A stretch of 32,698 bases of DNA from Catenulispora rubra (GTDB taxonomy: Bacteria > Actinomycetota > Actinomycetes > Streptomycetales > Catenulisporaceae). Positions 31,465 to 32,698 of the stretch are shown here, one piece after another; positions within the stretch are counted from its first letter, which is position 1, and every line of letters begins with the position of its first letter. The notes below the pieces were generated by a model. The model saw nothing but the letters and a program-made list of their open reading frames with translations, did no database searches and had not been told where the DNA came from. The stretch lies in contig NZ_JAACYW010000116.1 of assembly GCF_015356825.1 (NCBI RefSeq), positions 1-32,698 of the forward strand, given 5' to 3'. Position numbers and translations under genes: made by a program.

Positions 31465-32079
31465 CTACTCCTGGTCTCGGGCGGGCGGGGCGACCGGCGC
31501 CGTACCGCTGTTGCTTGCTACTTGGTCCTTCAGGTCCGCCAAGGCCGCCCACCGGGGGTCGGCGGTCTCGTGCGAGTGGTCCGGGTCGTCGTTCAGGTTC
31601 GCGCCGCATTCGGGGCACAAACCCTGGCAGTCGTCCCGGCACAGCGGTGCCGACGGCAGTGCGAGCACCACCGCGTCGTGCACGACCGGCTCGAGGTCGA
31701 GCAGATCGTTGACGAGGAACACCGCGTCCTCGTCGCCTCCCGTGTCTTCACCCGGGAAGAAGTACAGCTCCTGGAACTCCGCCTCGACCTCGAGGTCGAG
31801 CGGGTCCAGGCAGCGGACGCACTCCCCGGCGACGGCGGCACTGGCGGTACCGGTCGCCAGGACGCCCTCGACGACGGCTTCCAGCCGCACGTCGAGGTCC
31901 ACGTCCGAGCCCGCCGGCACGTTGGCGACTCCGTCCTTGTCCCCGATGGACTCCGGCGCCGGAACGGTCTCGTGCAGCTTGCGCATCGAACCCGGGCGCC
32001 TGGCGAAGTCTTGGGTGTCCACGACATACGGCGAGCGGGGGTCGGGCTGCGCCGGATGCTTCGGCGTCGTGCCAGGCAT
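31465..32079 (-). CDS. DUF177 (YceD) family protein
   Basis: A 204-residue protein of the YceD/DUF177 family, linked to 23S rRNA and ribosome biogenesis and almost always encoded just before rpmF. Cysteines cluster in CVRCLDPL (middle) and CRDDCQGLCPECGANLN (C-terminal half), the latter being the family signature. The acidic segment FPGEDTGGDEDAVF lies between them. ATG 32079 is preferred because AGAGGG lies just upstream; an in-frame TTG at 32112 has no site. It is first in the DUF177-rpmF-rnc-mutM operon, so the promoter should lie between 32080 and the repeat array. Confidence 0.92.
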   Translation of the reverse strand: MPGTTPKHPAQPDPRSPYVVDTQDFARRPGSMRKLHETVPAPESIGDKDGVANVPAGSDVDLDVRLEAVVEGVLATGTASAAVAGECVRCLDPLDLEVEAEFQELYFFPGEDTGGDEDAVFLVNDLLDLEPVVHDAVVLALPSAPLCRDDCQGLCPECGANLNDDPDHSHETADPRWAALADLKDQVASNSGTAPVAPPARDQE

Positions 32080-32218
32080 GATCCCTCTATCGTCGTGTGT
32101 GGTGGACCTCAAGGCGAAAGGCGTGCGTCAGCCTTCGGCAGTCAGGCAGACGACCACGATAGCCGAGGGCCGGGGTGTGGGCCAAACCCAGAGCCGCTTC
32201 GCCCGCCCGGGCAATGCT

Positions 32219-32254
32219 CCAGGGTGCCGCGGCGAGGTCCGCGGCACGCCCTGG
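32219..32254 (-). terminator. Hairpin after the Gly-rich gene
   Basis: A 9-bp stem GTGCCGCGG (32224-32232) with CCGCGGCAC (32239-32247) closes a 6-base loop, and CCAGG/CCTGG extends it beyond a two-base bulge. It lies about 100 nt after the stop at 32356, beyond the repeat array, and before the DUF177 gene on the same strand. Confidence 0.55.
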
Positions 32255-32270
32255 GCGATCTTCAGACTGT

Positions 32271-32366
32271 GACTCTCAGTAGTTACGAGACTCGGTGATT
32301 GTGAGACTCGGTGATTGTGAGTCTGAGTAATTGCGAGTCTGAGTAATTGTGAATCTCAGTAGCTGA
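32271..32366. repeat. 16-bp tandem repeat array, six units
   Basis: Units start at 32271, 32287, 32303, 32319, 32335 and 32351. Units 2 and 3 are identical (GAGACTCGGTGATTGT), units 4 and 5 differ at one base (GAGTCTGAGTAATTGC/T), and the outer two are divergent. Adjacent units create AGACTC-n9-GAGTCT inverted repeats. The array is far richer in A/T than its surroundings. The last unit contains the stop codon of the Gly-rich gene. Confidence 0.88.
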
Positions 32367-32698
32367 CGACGACCTCGCCGCCGGCTCCCGGCCGCGGGTC
32401 CACGTTGTCGCCGCCGCCGTCGCCGCCGAGCCCGGCGCCGTCGGCGTTCCCGGTCCCGCCGCTGCCGCCCACGGCGCTGGTGGAGCTGCCGGCTGCGGAG
32501 CCGCCGGTGGCGTCCCCGCCCGGGGTCACCGTGGCGCCGATGGCCTGCCCCTGGGAGACGCACGCTCCGTCCCGGCCGCCGAGGCCGGGCAGGCCGCCGT
32601 AGCCGCCGTCCTCCGCGCCGACCGAGCCGGCGGCGCCGCCCCAGCCGCCGGAGGCCACGACGTAGGTGTTCAGGTCCGCGGTGGCGAAGGTGCTGGCG
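32356..32698 (-). CDS. Gly-rich, probably secreted or surface protein (N-terminus beyond the window)
   Basis: Only the C-terminal 113 residues are in view; the frame is open to the right edge, and the GTG at 32658 is probably internal. About 40 percent of the residues are Gly, with Ala and Ser, and a single Cys. Blocks such as VVASGGWGG, ATVTPGGDATGG and the final GGEVVVSY resemble the beta-rich glycine-rich domains of actinobacterial surface proteins, which end in G-x-V-x-V-x-Y. The stop lies inside the last unit of a 16-bp repeat array. In Streptomyces I would expect other conserved genes upstream of DUF177, so this gene looks like an insertion. Function unknown. Confidence 0.65.
   Translation of the reverse strand, partial: ASTFATADLNTYVVASGGWGGAAGSVGAEDGGYGGLPGLGGRDGACVSQGQAIGATVTPGGDATGGSAAGSSTSAVGGSGGTGNADGAGLGGDGGGDNVDPRPGAGGEVVVSY

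Noticed and set aside
32271..32366. CRISPR array
   Set aside because: The 16-bp units are head to tail without spacers and no cas gene is near.
1..32698. tRNA, rRNA, transposase or prophage genes
   Set aside because: No tRNA-like cloverleaf core, rRNA stretch, integrase or transposase motif was seen on either strand by eye.

Overview
The window is very GC-rich DNA with strong G/C bias at third codon positions, many GTG starts and a few probable TTG starts. Its core genes are those of a filamentous actinomycete. The ftsY / nsdA-like / amtB-glnB-glnD block near smc, and the DUF177-rpmF-rnc-mutM-(smc) order, match the layout I know from Streptomyces and its relatives. Several departures from that layout suggest a related family, such as a Catenulispora-like organism, rather than Streptomyces itself. 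That placement is an inference.

Left part (1-8.9 kb): an M23 (LytM) cell-wall peptidase converges on a PcrA/UvrD helicase gene across a perfect 13-bp-stem terminator. A PIG-L/LmbE deacetylase follows, divergent from pcrA. Next is the nitrogen operon amtB-glnB-glnD, read leftwards, with start and stop codons overlapping at both junctions. A GlnR-box-like element lies 55-92 nt before amtB.

Middle (8.9-19 kb): an NsdA-like TPR regulator; a short prim-pol-like protein; ftsY, on the opposite strand to smc, with its own strong terminator; a two-gene pair of unknown helical proteins, one with a membrane anchor and a WXG100-like hairpin; a divergent OsmC-family peroxidase; a GNAT acetyltransferase just downstream of smc; smc itself; and a 69-residue coiled-coil protein. 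A 447-base gene-free stretch separates this part from the next.

Right-centre (19.4-29.6 kb): an envelope block lies between the chromosome/SRP genes and the DNA-repair/ribosome genes. It has two secreted CAP-domain proteins (the second has lost a key histidine), a GT-C-like polytopic membrane protein, a UDP-galactopyranose-mutase-like flavoprotein whose last 65 bp are duplicated downstream, a DUF2142 membrane protein with a repetitive RQ-rich cytoplasmic tail, and a YfhO-family membrane protein. Together they look like a surface-glycan assembly or decoration module. No soluble glycosyltransferase is present, so the module must depend on genes elsewhere.

Right end (29.5-32.7 kb): mutM, rnc, rpmF (57 codons) and DUF177 form a compact operon read leftwards. 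A six-unit 16-bp tandem repeat then runs into the 3' end of a Gly-rich secreted-type protein that is cut by the window edge.

A recurring theme is short tandem repeats, both in genes (glnD, nsdA-like, CAP-1, DUF2142) and between genes (after ftsY and before DUF177). No rRNA, tRNA, CRISPR array, insertion sequence or prophage gene was seen.
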